60,323 nt of DNA, from positions 1-60,323 of the forward strand of contig DAIMGJ010000015.1 of assembly GCA_036723975.1 (NCBI GenBank), given 5' to 3'. Of this stretch, positions 33,781-41,366 are shown piece by piece (within the stretch, counting starts at the first letter, position 1; every line of letters begins with the position of its first letter). Origin of the DNA: JAILEN01 sp036723975 (GTDB taxonomy: Bacteria; Bacillota; Clostridia; Lachnospirales; Lachnospiraceae). The translations under genes and the position numbers were made by a program. The notes under the pieces are model-generated. The model was given only the letters and a program-made list of their open reading frames with translations. It was not told where the DNA came from and did not search any database.

Positions 33781-34602
33781 ATGATAGATTACGAGATTAT
33801 TTACAGTAAAAGAAAAACCATATCCATAGAGATTACACCGGACGGAAAGGTATTGGTACGCGCACCGAAGCGTGTGCCGGAACAAGAGATAAAAGGCTTT
33901 TTGGAGGCCAAGGAAGCGTGGGTGTTAAAACACCTTAATCGCATACAACAGGAACAGGAAAAACAGGCAGCAGTTGAACCGCTTTCTGCAGAAGAAATAA
34001 AGGCGTTAAAAGAATCCGCAAAGTTCTATTTCCCGCAGAAGGTAGAAGAGTATGCACAGCTTATGGGAGTGACCTACGGGAAAATAACCATTCGTTTTCA
34101 GCACTCTTTGTGGGGAAGCTGTTCCTCGAAAGGGAACTTAAATTTTAATTGCCTTTTGATGCGCCTGGCACCGGAGTTAAGAGACTATGTGATTGTGCAT
34201 GAACTGTCCCACAGAAAACATATGGATCATTCGGCAGCCTTTTGGAAAACCATGGAAAAGATTCTGCCGGATTATGCGATACGAAGACAGAACTTAAGAG
34301 AAGAGGGACATACTCTGATGTTGTCCGCCAAGAAAACCAAGGATGAAAAGAAAGAATGCTATACTTACATCCTTCGCTGTGCGGACGGTTCTTTGTACAC
34401 CGGCTATACCACTGATTTGACGAATCGTATCAAAGCCCACAACGAAGGGAAGGGTGCCAAGTATACACGTCTTCGCAGACCGGTGGAGCTTGCCTATTTT
34501 GAAACTCATCCATCCAAGGAAGAGGCTATGCGACGGGAAGCACTTATCAAGCAAATGACAAAGAAAGAAAAAGAAAAGCTTATTCTGTCATTTGACAAAT
34601 AA
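33781..34602 (+). CDS. YgjP-type zinc metallopeptidase fused to a GIY-YIG nuclease domain
   Basis: Residues 1-180 are a DUF45/YgjP domain: GSCSSKGNLNFN and the zinc motif HELSHRKHMDH (His140, Glu141, His144, distal His150). Residues 192-273 are a GIY-YIG domain of the UPF0213/YhbQ type: YTYILRC, LYTGYTTDLTNRIKAHN, KGAKYTRLRRPVEL and RREALIKQ. Each domain is normally a separate protein. The gene starts two bases after the HerA-like ATPase gene with no own ribosome site, so it is translationally coupled. A combined role in handling DNA-protein complexes is possible, by analogy with SprT-like peptidases, but is inference. Confidence 0.88.
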   Translation: MIDYEIIYSKRKTISIEITPDGKVLVRAPKRVPEQEIKGFLEAKEAWVLKHLNRIQQEQEKQAAVEPLSAEEIKALKESAKFYFPQKVEEYAQLMGVTYGKITIRFQHSLWGSCSSKGNLNFNCLLMRLAPELRDYVIVHELSHRKHMDHSAAFWKTMEKILPDYAIRRQNLREEGHTLMLSAKKTKDEKKECYTYILRCADGSLYTGYTTDLTNRIKAHNEGKGAKYTRLRRPVELAYFETHPSKEEAMRREALIKQMTKKEKEKLILSFDK

Positions 34603-35422
34603 TATCCACATTTTTTGTGCTGTACTCGATTTGCTCGGAGAATCTGCGAATGCGCTCTAAGGTATCCCCAAAGTATGCATCGGTAATAAAAATAAAATCC
34701 GTGCAACGAGTGGCATAGGTTAGAAGTAAATCCGGATCGGATATGGATTCTAATTGTCGATAACAAATGTATTGAAACAGTCTTTGATAGCGAGCGCTGT
34801 CGAAGGCTGTTTTATATTGCTCTGCTTTTTGCAGAACGCATTCTTTTTCCTTTACCAGAGCCTCCATTTCTTTTGTCCAGTTTTCGTCGATGGGTTCTGT
34901 TTTTTGAAACAGGGTCAAAAGAGAGGAAACATACGAGACTTCTATATTTGGAGCGTATGTTTTTTCCTGCGCAAAAAAGGAAAACGTATCGGAGGAGTTT
35001 CCTTTCGCTTCGTTTAACACAAAAAAGCGAAGGGGACTGTCTTCTTCCCAAAGCAGTTCGCAGACCTTTTCACAGCTAAGACCCACACCGGCCAACTCGT
35101 ATTCGTTATAGTCTTCAAAAAATCTGGGGTGCAAAGCGCAGATATCGCAGAGAGAGTCTTCCCCAAGGGTAAGAATCATTTCACACAAGTTGTCATCCCG
35201 TAAAAACGGACATCTTTCATCTGCAGTCAAACGGAAATGCGCACCTTCTTCATCCGTAAAGATATTTTCACAGATCTTTTTTCCAAAGTCGGAAGTAAGG
35301 GAGTTGTAGTAGGAAAAAGAGGCTTCATCCACATCAATTTCCCAGCCCTTGCAGCAACTGTGTCTGCATGCACCGGCTTTACATTCGAATTTTTCGTAAA
35401 AATCAGGTAGAACGGTTTTCAT
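34580..35422 (-). CDS. fliB: Flagellin lysine-N-methylase (FliB family)
   Basis: From 35422 (GGAGG upstream on the minus strand) the protein has 280 residues. The Cys-rich start, FECKAGACRHSCCKGW, and later CPFLRDDNLCEM and LCDICALHPRFF are the FliB signature that probably holds an iron-sulfur cluster. FliB methylates lysines on flagellin. The 3' end overlaps the convergent YgjP/GIY-YIG gene by 23 bases. A minus-strand TATAAT lies at 35442-35447. A chemotaxis receptor gene is divergent, in keeping with motility. Confidence 0.87.
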   Translation of the reverse strand: MKTVLPDFYEKFECKAGACRHSCCKGWEIDVDEASFSYYNSLTSDFGKKICENIFTDEEGAHFRLTADERCPFLRDDNLCEMILTLGEDSLCDICALHPRFFEDYNEYELAGVGLSCEKVCELLWEEDSPLRFFVLNEAKGNSSDTFSFFAQEKTYAPNIEVSYVSSLLTLFQKTEPIDENWTKEMEALVKEKECVLQKAEQYKTAFDSARYQRLFQYICYRQLESISDPDLLLTYATRCTDFIFITDAYFGDTLERIRRFSEQIEYSTKNVDIICQMTE

Positions 35423-35456
35423 AGGTTTTCCTCCGCAACTGATTATAATACAAGAT

Positions 35457-35462
35457 TTGACA
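35457..35462 (+). promoter_or_regulatory. -35-like box in the fliB/chemotaxis receptor divergent gap
   Basis: A perfect TTGACA faces the chemotaxis receptor gene, but the matching -10 is poor (TTAGAT region near 35481). A small hairpin, CGGAGA and TCTCCG with 3 bases between, sits at about 35515-35530 in the leader. No clear sigma-28 type promoter was found. Confidence 0.3.
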
Positions 35463-35564
35463 GGATAATAGAAAAACTCTTTAGATGCGGAGGAATTCGT
35501 GATAAAATACATACTCGGAGAATATCTCCGGAAGAAAGATGAAATGAAGAAAAAGAGGGGTTAA

Positions 35565-37046
35565 ATGGAATATAAAGAGCTTATCAAAAAGAAGAATCAT
35601 ATCTTTATTATCACGTTATTAATCTGTATTGTTTTAAGATCGGTTGCAAATGCTTTTTTTGTACCGATTTCAAACATGTTTGCCATGATTGTGGCAGGGG
35701 TGGTTTTGACCGGTATCTTATACGGTTTATCTAAAATCATTCCACCGATTCCAATGATGTATTTAATGGTACTTGTGATGACTACCTTGTGTGTAATGTT
35801 AATGGTCGCCTTTCCTTGTACCACCAACTTCTTAATGTTTTATCTGGCCATCTTTATGGTGGTCTTGTATGAGGATATTAAGCCGATTGTCGTGCAGTGC
35901 ATCTTATCCGGTGTCGGAATGATATGGGCGTATGTAACCTATGCCGATCGTTTGGCAGAGACCTGGAGTAAAGATGCGCTTGTAATGTGTGTGGTTTATG
36001 TAATCAGTGCAATGCTTATTTATATTTCCCTTTGTCGTATGACAAGAGCGCAGTTTGCAGTATTGCAGGAGACCAGTAAAAAGAGCGAGGAAGAATCCCA
36101 AAAGGCAAATGAACTTGTTGCGGAGATTTCCAAATCCGTCGGCGTGTTAGGCGAGACCAATGAAAAGATTTCCGATTCCATCGGTGTGACGAATCAGATT
36201 TCTTTACAGATTGCAGAGGCGACAGAGGATGTCAGTCGCGTAACCAATACGGAAGCAACCGATGCAAACGAAATCCGTATGATGGTGGCAGAGAGTGTAT
36301 CTCAGATTGAAATCGTGGAAAAATCTTCATCCGACATGGGAACTGTTGCAGGGGACGCCAGCACAATTGTAGACGAGGGCGGACAGAAGGTATCGGAGCT
36401 TTCTTCAGAAATGGTTTCCTTAAAAGAAAAAATGGACAACGTCTCTGAAACGGTAAAGAAATTAAATGAAGCAACAAATGAAATCGTAAGTATTTTGGCA
36501 ACTTTGGATGAGATTACTTCTCAGACCAATCTTCTTTCTTTGAATGCAAGTATTGAGGCAGCACGCGCCGGCGATGCCGGAAGAGGATTTGCGGTTGTTG
36601 CAACAGAGATTCGAACCTTATCCGAGAACTCCGCAAACTTTACCTCTGAGATTCATAGCATTATCGATGGTGTAAATGAACAGACAAAGAATGTCTTTAA
36701 AGAGATTGAAGAAGGCATGGGTATGGTGGACACATGCGTAAATCATGCTACTGATGTGGATGAGTCCTTTGATAAGATTTCCGAGCATACAAAGAAAGTA
36801 TACGAAGAAGCAAAGAATATCGAGAACCAGGCAAAGACCCTTTCCGAACTTTTGAATCATACACTTGGAAATGCAGAAGATATTGTGGATCATATTAACT
36901 CCACATCCGCTGCGATGGAACAGATTACAGCAAGTGTTTCCAACTTAAACGGCAATATTGATATGGTTGTGGAAGGCCACACCAGTATTGACTCCATTAC
37001 AAATTCTTTGCTGGAAGCTTCAAAAATCGAAAAAGAAGAGCAGTAA
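35565..37046 (+). CDS. Methyl-accepting chemotaxis protein with a polytopic membrane sensor
   Basis: The 493-residue protein has about six membrane segments in residues 12-165 with almost no extracellular domain and no clear HAMP, then a coiled signalling domain. The hairpin tip reads TSQTNLLSLNASIEAARAG(D)AGRGFAVVATEIRTLSE (about residues 318-350), diagnostic for MCPs. It should send signals to CheA/CheW; its membrane sensor may read membrane or internal energy state. AGAGGGG precedes the start. It is divergent from fliB. Confidence 0.93.
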   Translation: MEYKELIKKKNHIFIITLLICIVLRSVANAFFVPISNMFAMIVAGVVLTGILYGLSKIIPPIPMMYLMVLVMTTLCVMLMVAFPCTTNFLMFYLAIFMVVLYEDIKPIVVQCILSGVGMIWAYVTYADRLAETWSKDALVMCVVYVISAMLIYISLCRMTRAQFAVLQETSKKSEEESQKANELVAEISKSVGVLGETNEKISDSIGVTNQISLQIAEATEDVSRVTNTEATDANEIRMMVAESVSQIEIVEKSSSDMGTVAGDASTIVDEGGQKVSELSSEMVSLKEKMDNVSETVKKLNEATNEIVSILATLDEITSQTNLLSLNASIEAARAGDAGRGFAVVATEIRTLSENSANFTSEIHSIIDGVNEQTKNVFKEIEEGMGMVDTCVNHATDVDESFDKISEHTKKVYEEAKNIENQAKTLSELLNHTLGNAEDIVDHINSTSAAMEQITASVSNLNGNIDMVVEGHTSIDSITNSLLEASKIEKEEQ

Positions 37047-37056
37047 AAAGGTACTA

Positions 37057-37062
37057 TATAAT
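37057..37062 (+). promoter_or_regulatory. -10-like TATAAT before the MotA-like gene
   Basis: TATAAT at 37057-37062 lies 68 bases before the gene, followed by a leader hairpin formed by TGATAAGG and CCTTATCA. No clear -35 box. Confidence 0.4.
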
Positions 37063-37129
37063 TCATCGGATTCCTGTGATAAGGTAAGTTCAGAAATAAG
37101 AAAACCCTTATCAGAAAGGAGAAAAATCT

Positions 37130-37606
37130 ATGAAAAAAAATATAAGAACGGTTTTGCTTGGAGAGTTACTTCTTTTGGTGGCAGTGTTTGCCTTTAATGT
37201 CATTGTAACAAGCGGAGTACAAGGATTTAGTTGGTATTTGGATATTCCATCCATCGTTTTAATGTTTGTATTCCTAGTTCCGGGACTTATTATTATGGGG
37301 GAATGGAAAAACTTTTTAAAAGCGTTTTCTGTCGGAATCAAACCCTATAGTTTGCTGGAATTAAAAAATATTATCGGCGCCATTGGTGTGGCTCAAAAAC
37401 TTGTGGTTTGCTCCGCGTTGTTTTCCATTATCATTGCGGGAGTTGCAGTTTTGGGAAGCTTGAGTGATATATCTACGATAGGACCGAATCTGGCGATTTC
37501 TTTCCTCTCCGGATTTTATGCTGTAATTATTGAGTTCTTTTTGCTTCCGTTAAAACTGAATGCGGAAAAGCGAATGAACGAGGAAATGGATTTCGAAGAT
37601 GAATGA
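37130..37606 (+). CDS. Small MotA/ExbB-like membrane protein
   Basis: This 158-residue protein has four membrane segments. Between them are WYLDIPSIVLMFVF and, later, VLGSLSDISTIGPNLAISFLSGFYAVIIEF, which resemble the first and last membrane regions of MotA (IDIPS and the IGPxLAxALxxxxYG type motif). The cytoplasmic loop between is much shorter than in MotA. I infer a reduced MotA/TolQ/ExbB-type channel subunit; no MotB-like partner is adjacent. The last eight bases overlap the start of a LuxR-type gene. Confidence 0.6.
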   Translation: MKKNIRTVLLGELLLLVAVFAFNVIVTSGVQGFSWYLDIPSIVLMFVFLVPGLIIMGEWKNFLKAFSVGIKPYSLLELKNIIGAIGVAQKLVVCSALFSIIIAGVAVLGSLSDISTIGPNLAISFLSGFYAVIIEFFLLPLKLNAEKRMNEEMDFEDE

Positions 37607-37826
37607 GAGCATAATCTCAAAAAAGAAATATCTAGAGGTTGCTAAGAACTTCGGATTTACAAAGCGCGAATTAGAACTCGGATACTTAAAGGTATCCGGG
37701 TTTTCTAATCGTAGAATTGCATATATGCTGGGCATTTCGGAGCAAACGGTAAAGAACCATTTTACGCATATCTATGAAAAAGCTTGGGTTCCCGGAAAGA
37801 AGGAATTTAGGAAACTGTTTTTATAG
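37599..37826 (+). CDS. LuxR/GerE-type small DNA-binding protein
   Basis: The 75-residue protein is little more than a LuxR helix-turn-helix: FTKRELELGYLKVSGFSNRRIAYMLGISEQTVKNHF. It lacks a receiver or ligand domain. The eight-base overlap with the MotA-like membrane protein suggests that the two work together, perhaps as a membrane-coupled regulator. Confidence 0.82.
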   Translation: MNESIISKKKYLEVAKNFGFTKRELELGYLKVSGFSNRRIAYMLGISEQTVKNHFTHIYEKAWVPGKKEFRKLFL

Positions 37827-37834
37827 GTGAGAGT

Positions 37835-38368
37835 ATGAGCGAATTAAGATTGTGCCACGCATCCTGTGCGGATCAAAATGTGGATGCGGTGGTAAATGCA
37901 GCAAACAGAAATTTATGGGAAGGCGGAGGCATCTGCGGTGTTGTTTTTTCAAAAGCAGGGTCTCGAGAACTAACCTATGCCTGTGAGAAATATGAGACTC
38001 CGTTAAAAGATGGAGAAGCGGTGATTACGCCTGCATTTAAAATGACAAATGCAGAGGCAATCATTCATGCCGTGGGCCCAAACTTTGCCGTAACTCCCGA
38101 TGCGTTTCAGGAGCTTTTTGATGCGTATTATAATTCGCTTGTTGTATTAAAAGAGAATGGCTATCATAGCATATCCTTTCCTTTGATCAGCTCCGGAATC
38201 TTTGGCGGAAGATTGGAACATCCTGCGAAGGAATCCGCGAAGCAGTGCATTCGCGCGTACGAGAAGTTTACATCCGATTATCCGGACTATAATGTACAGG
38301 TGTTATTGTGTGCTTATGGCGCAGGTGAAATGGCAGAAGCGGAAGAGGAGTTTACAAACTATGAGTAA
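37835..38368 (+). CDS. Macro domain protein
   Basis: The 177-residue protein is a macro domain throughout: VDAVVNAANRNLWEGGGICGVVF (N-terminal ADP-ribose-binding loop), then SISFPLISSGIFGG. Macro domains bind or remove ADP-ribose from proteins or nucleic acids, or hydrolyse O-acetyl-ADP-ribose. It starts eight bases after the LuxR-type gene and overlaps the following alpha/beta hydrolase gene by eight bases. It opens a stretch of small accessory genes. Confidence 0.9.
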   Translation: MSELRLCHASCADQNVDAVVNAANRNLWEGGGICGVVFSKAGSRELTYACEKYETPLKDGEAVITPAFKMTNAEAIIHAVGPNFAVTPDAFQELFDAYYNSLVVLKENGYHSISFPLISSGIFGGRLEHPAKESAKQCIRAYEKFTSDYPDYNVQVLLCAYGAGEMAEAEEEFTNYE

Positions 38369-38918
38369 GAAACTGGCTGTAGTATTTCCGGGAGCGGGAT
38401 ATCATTGTGATAAACCGCTTTTGTATTATTCAAAGAAAATAGCGAAGAATAAAGATTATGAAATCATAGAAGCGGATTATGATTTTCGCGAATTTGTAAA
38501 AAACATAAAAGAAGATGCTGAAGCGACACAAAAAGCACTGGAGTTCGGATTAGAACGAGTAACCGAACAGTTAAAGGGTGTGGAATTTAATACTTATGAT
38601 AGAGTCGTGTTTATTGGAAAAAGCATTGGTACGGCTATAGCAGCAAAATACAGTAAAGCATTTGAAGTTGATGCAGAGCAAATAGTTTTTACGCCGATTG
38701 AAGCAACGTTTTCTTATCTAAATCCATGTGATGGATTTGTATTCCATGGAACTGCAGATCCACTTTGTGATACAGATATGTGTGTGCAACTTTGCGAACA
38801 AATGTCACTTACCTATGCAGTGATTCCGGATGCAAATCATTCCCTTGAAACAGGAGATGTTGCTACCGATTTGAAAAATATGGAGAGAATCATGTCTATC
38901 GTAGATAGCTTGATGTAG
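38361..38918 (+). CDS. Alpha/beta hydrolase
   Basis: The 185-residue protein starts at 38361, overlapping the macro-domain gene. It has a VVFPGAGYHCDKPLLYY opening, a nucleophile elbow FIGKSIGTAIA (Ser in GxSxG) at about residues 91-101, an acid in GTADPL and a His in DANHSLE, forming a normal catalytic triad. Substrate unknown. It is five bases before a Nudix gene. Confidence 0.8.
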   Translation: MSKKLAVVFPGAGYHCDKPLLYYSKKIAKNKDYEIIEADYDFREFVKNIKEDAEATQKALEFGLERVTEQLKGVEFNTYDRVVFIGKSIGTAIAAKYSKAFEVDAEQIVFTPIEATFSYLNPCDGFVFHGTADPLCDTDMCVQLCEQMSLTYAVIPDANHSLETGDVATDLKNMERIMSIVDSLM

Positions 38919-38922
38919 ATTT

Positions 38923-39381
38923 ATGAAAAATACGACACTTTGTTACATTAAAAAAGATGATAAATATCTTCTTCTGCATCGAACGAAAAAGAAAGACGAT
39001 CCGAATGAAGGAAAATGGATTGGTGTGGGCGGACATATTGAAGAAGACGAAAGCCCGGAGGAGTGCTTACTTCGAGAAGTAAAAGAAGAGACAAATCTCA
39101 CCCTTACTTCTTATCAGTATAGGGCATTGATTACATTCGTTTCAGATGTATATGAAACTGAAAATATGCATTTGTTTACAGCGGATGCATTTGATGGTGA
39201 ATTGGATTATGCTTGTGATGAAGGTGAATTGGAATGGGTATCAAAGGATAAGCTTCTTGAACTTCCTATGTGGGAAGGAGATAGAAAGTTTCTGCCGCTG
39301 ATAATTGATGAAACGACAGAGTTCTTTAAAATGGAGTTGGTATATAAAGGTGATAGTTTAGTGGATTGTAAAAGGGTTTAA
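38923..39381 (+). CDS. Nudix hydrolase, 8-oxo-dGTP diphosphatase (MutT) type
   Basis: The 152-residue protein has a complete Nudix box: GGHIEEDESPEECLLREVKEETNL (split as GGHIEEDESPEECLL and REVKEETNL), at about residues 38-61. The short N-terminal part and WIGVGG are typical of MutT-like 8-oxo-dGTP or related NTP diphosphatases. It lies between the alpha/beta hydrolase and a Cys-rich protein gene with almost no gaps. Confidence 0.88.
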   Translation: MKNTTLCYIKKDDKYLLLHRTKKKDDPNEGKWIGVGGHIEEDESPEECLLREVKEETNLTLTSYQYRALITFVSDVYETENMHLFTADAFDGELDYACDEGELEWVSKDKLLELPMWEGDRKFLPLIIDETTEFFKMELVYKGDSLVDCKRV

Positions 39382-39388
39382 TCGTTAT

Positions 39389-39625
39389 ATGGAAAACTAT
39401 AAGTATTTTCAAAACACAAAATGTGAGTATTTCCCCTGCCATAAGGTAGAGAGTACGGATGACTTTAACTGTCTGTTTTGCTATTGCCCACTTTATGTGC
39501 TTGGAGAAAAATGCGGTGGGAATTTTATTTATTTAGAAAATGGTGTGAAATCATGTGAGAATTGCACATTTCCGCATAAGAAAGGTAATTACGATTTAAT
39601 CATTGATAGACTAAAGGAGATATAG
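39389..39625 (+). CDS. Cysteine-rich small domain protein
   Basis: This 78-residue protein has eight or more Cys plus His residues in the order CEYFPCH, NCLFCYCPLY, KCGG and SCENCTFPH, which match the cysteine-rich small domain family and would bind zinc or an iron-sulfur cluster. No function is known. A one-base gap separates it from the first VOC relic. Confidence 0.82.
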   Translation: MENYKYFQNTKCEYFPCHKVESTDDFNCLFCYCPLYVLGEKCGGNFIYLENGVKSCENCTFPHKKGNYDLIIDRLKEI

Positions 39626-39626
39626 G

Positions 39627-39766
39627 ATGATTTCAGGTGTGCATCATATTGCAATGAAGTGCGGGACAACGGACAAGAAATGCAGTCGGACCCGGTGTAT
39701 CCATTCCGAATGGCATTTTGCTATGGCCCGTTAGGTGAAGAAGTAGAATTCTTCTGTGAGAAATAG
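39627..39766 (+). pseudogene. VOC/glyoxalase family gene relic, copy A
   Basis: An ATG after AAGGAGATATAGG starts MISGVHHIAMKC, the usual opening of VOC/glyoxalase proteins. Out of frame and after a short stretch the sequence reads DPVYPFRMAFCYGPLGEEVEFFCEK and stops at 39764-39766 (motifs PVYPFRMAFCYG and GEEVEFFCEK), the usual VOC end. The middle of about 80 residues is missing, and the ends are two bases out of phase. The same structure recurs at 40542-40660. Confidence 0.75.
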
Positions 39767-39778
39767 TGGAGATTGAAA

Positions 39779-40297
39779 ATGTATTTAATCAGTGCTTATT
39801 TTGATGATAATTCATCAAAGACAATGCAGAAACTGATAGATGAGATATATGCGACGACGGGTAACGATTTTATGATTCGAAACCAAGTCCCTCCACATCT
39901 GACACTGTGTGCGTTTGAACAAAGAAGTGATGATACTGCAAAGAAACTTTTTGCTGAAATAAAAGAAAAGTTGTCTTTCGGAGAAATTGAAATTGTAAGT
40001 ATTGGCGCCTTCTTACCTTACGTTCTCTTTGCACAGGCGGTCACAAATGAATATCTGTTTAACTTGAATGGTTCAATTGTTCGTGTACTTGAAAAATACG
40101 AGGATACAATTATCAATCGCTTCTATAAACCGTATGCGTGGATGCCTCATATCACATTGGGAAAGACACTTGAGCAAGAACAGATGCAGAAAGCATTTGA
40201 GGTTTTACAGAAGAACTTCACACCATTTAAAGCAGAGATTAAGTCGTTTGGATTGGCAAAGCCAAATCCCCATAAAGATATAGAAATTATTAGATGA
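39779..40297 (+). CDS. 2H phosphoesterase, 2'-5' RNA ligase-like
   Basis: This 172-residue protein carries two HxT/HxTL motifs, PPHLTLCAF (about residue 39) and MPHITLG (about residue 123), the hallmark of the 2H phosphoesterase superfamily (LigT/CPDase). Members cut 2',3'-cyclic or 2'-5' bonds in RNA or cyclic ADP-ribose derivatives. I choose the ATG at 39779, with GGAG seven bases upstream. It lies between the two VOC relics. Confidence 0.85.
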   Translation: MYLISAYFDDNSSKTMQKLIDEIYATTGNDFMIRNQVPPHLTLCAFEQRSDDTAKKLFAEIKEKLSFGEIEIVSIGAFLPYVLFAQAVTNEYLFNLNGSIVRVLEKYEDTIINRFYKPYAWMPHITLGKTLEQEQMQKAFEVLQKNFTPFKAEIKSFGLAKPNPHKDIEIIR

Positions 40298-40306
40298 GGA
40301 AAAAGT

Positions 40307-40540
40307 ATGCAAGAATTAGTAATTCATGGAATCTATAAACACTTTAAAGGAAAATACTATCTGGTGGAGGATGTCGCCTTAGATTCTGAGACTCAAGAAG
40401 AAATGGTGGTGTATCGCAAGCTTTATGATGATGGCGGTTTGTGGGTACGTCCAAAAGAAATGTTTTTGTCCGAAGTAGATCATGAAAAATATCCGGATGT
40501 AAAACAAAAATATCGATTTGAGTTACAAAAGGAGATTTAG
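40307..40540 (+). CDS. DUF1653 family protein
   Basis: The 77-residue protein matches DUF1653 with HGIYKHFKGKYYLVEDVA, SETQEEMVVYRKLY and LWVRPKEMFLSEVD. The family is widespread, small and of unknown function. It ends one base before the second VOC relic. Confidence 0.88.
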   Translation: MQELVIHGIYKHFKGKYYLVEDVALDSETQEEMVVYRKLYDDGGLWVRPKEMFLSEVDHEKYPDVKQKYRFELQKEI

Positions 40541-40541
40541 A

Positions 40542-40660
40542 ATGATTACTGGTGTACATCATATTGCAATGAAATGCAGTCAAATCCCGTATATCCGTTT
40601 CGAATGGCATTTTGCTATGGACCGCTTGGCGAGGAAGTAGAATTCTTTTGTGAAAAATAG
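40542..40660 (+). pseudogene. VOC/glyoxalase family gene relic, copy B
   Basis: It starts MITGVHHIAMKC after AAAGGAGATTTAG and in another frame ends PVYPFRMAFCYG...GEEVEFFCEK at 40660. It aligns with copy A along its whole length except for 21 extra bases in copy A (gggacaacggacaagaaatgc is 21 long, so not quoted as evidence of function), and it shows the same two-base phase shift between ends. It is followed by a terminator. It appears to descend from the same deletion event as copy A. Confidence 0.75.
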
Positions 40661-40667
40661 TATGGAG

Positions 40668-40700
40668 GCTCTGGGAAAAGATTCCCGGAGCATTTTTATT
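40668..40700 (+). terminator. Terminator after the second VOC relic
   Basis: GCTCTGGGAA and TTCCCGGAGC (one wobble) close an AAGA loop, followed by ATTTTTATT. Confidence 0.85.
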
Positions 40701-40706
40701 ATATTA

Positions 40707-40755
40707 TTGACATGAATGAAAAAGGAATCTAAAATGTAACTATAAAATAGTTACA
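40707..40755 (+). promoter_or_regulatory. hicAB promoter and operator
   Basis: TTGACA (40707-40712), 17-base spacer, TAAAAT (40730-40735). Directly after it is a perfect inverted repeat, TGTAACTAT and ATAGTTACA with 3 bases between (40735-40755), covering the start of transcription: a likely HicB autorepression site. Confidence 0.75.
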
Positions 40756-40767
40756 AAGAGGTGCGAC

Positions 40768-41025
40768 TTGAGTAAATTTGAAAAGGCAAAACAGAGGTTA
40801 TTATCAAAACCATCCGATTATACATTTACAGAGTTGAGATATCTTCTTGGAAAAATGGGCTTCGTAGAATATCAAAAGGGAAAGACTTCCGGGTCGCGAG
40901 TGAAATTTTACAGAGCAGAAGATAAAAAGATTATTATGGTTCACAAACCTCATCCTGAAGATACGATGGATAAAGGTGCAGTTCAGGGAATTATTGATTA
41001 TTTAAAGGAGATTGATGAATTATGA
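40768..41025 (+). CDS. hicA: HicA-type mRNA interferase toxin
   Basis: The 85-residue protein starts at a TTG (40768) eight bases after AGAGG; no ATG is available in frame. It has the HicA layout: FTELRYLLGKMGFVEYQKGKTSGSRVKF and VHKPHPEDTM near residue 62, with the expected GSR and PHP-like segments. HicA cuts mRNA. It overlaps the hicB start by four bases. Confidence 0.85.
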   Translation: MSKFEKAKQRLLSKPSDYTFTELRYLLGKMGFVEYQKGKTSGSRVKFYRAEDKKIIMVHKPHPEDTMDKGAVQGIIDYLKEIDEL

Positions 41026-41366
41026 CAAAACCAACCAACATTTTAGAGTATAAAGGATATTATACGGTTATTTCTTTTAATGTAGAAACAAAAAAATTAC
41101 GCGGAAAAATTGAAGGAATCAATGATTATGTTGACTTTGAAAGTGATTCCATTGAAAACGTTGAAACCGATTTTCAAATTGCAGTAGATGATTATTTATT
41201 GTTTTGCGAAGAGGTTGGGAAAGTGCCTGAAAAGGAATATAAAGGAGCTTTCAATGTCCGTATTCGCCCGGAATTACATAAAAGACTTGCGGCATATGCA
41301 GATGCGATGGGAGAATCATTAAATTCTACAGTGCAAAAAGCGATAGAAAATTATCTAGCAATGTAG
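41022..41366 (+). CDS. hicB: HicB-type antitoxin
   Basis: The 114-residue protein has a HicB-fold N-terminal domain (YKGYYTVISFNVETKKLRGKI) and a ribbon-helix-helix C-terminal domain (FNVRIRPELHKRLAAYADAMG). It would bind HicA and repress the promoter through the palindrome at 40735-40755. The ATGA overlap couples it to hicA. Confidence 0.88.
   Translation: MTKPTNILEYKGYYTVISFNVETKKLRGKIEGINDYVDFESDSIENVETDFQIAVDDYLLFCEEVGKVPEKEYKGAFNVRIRPELHKRLAAYADAMGESLNSTVQKAIENYLAM

Noticed and set aside
35423..35564. Sigma-28 type promoter for fliB or the chemotaxis receptor
   Set aside because: TAAA and GCCGATAA-like boxes at proper spacing are absent; only a sigma-A -35-like box was seen.
39627..39766. 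Short functional gene in the VOC relic
   Set aside because: Start and end are in different frames and the metal-binding middle part is missing.
37835..41366. Integron-type cassette array with attC sites
   Set aside because: No long imperfect palindromes after each gene and no integrase in the window; the shared unit is a VOC relic.
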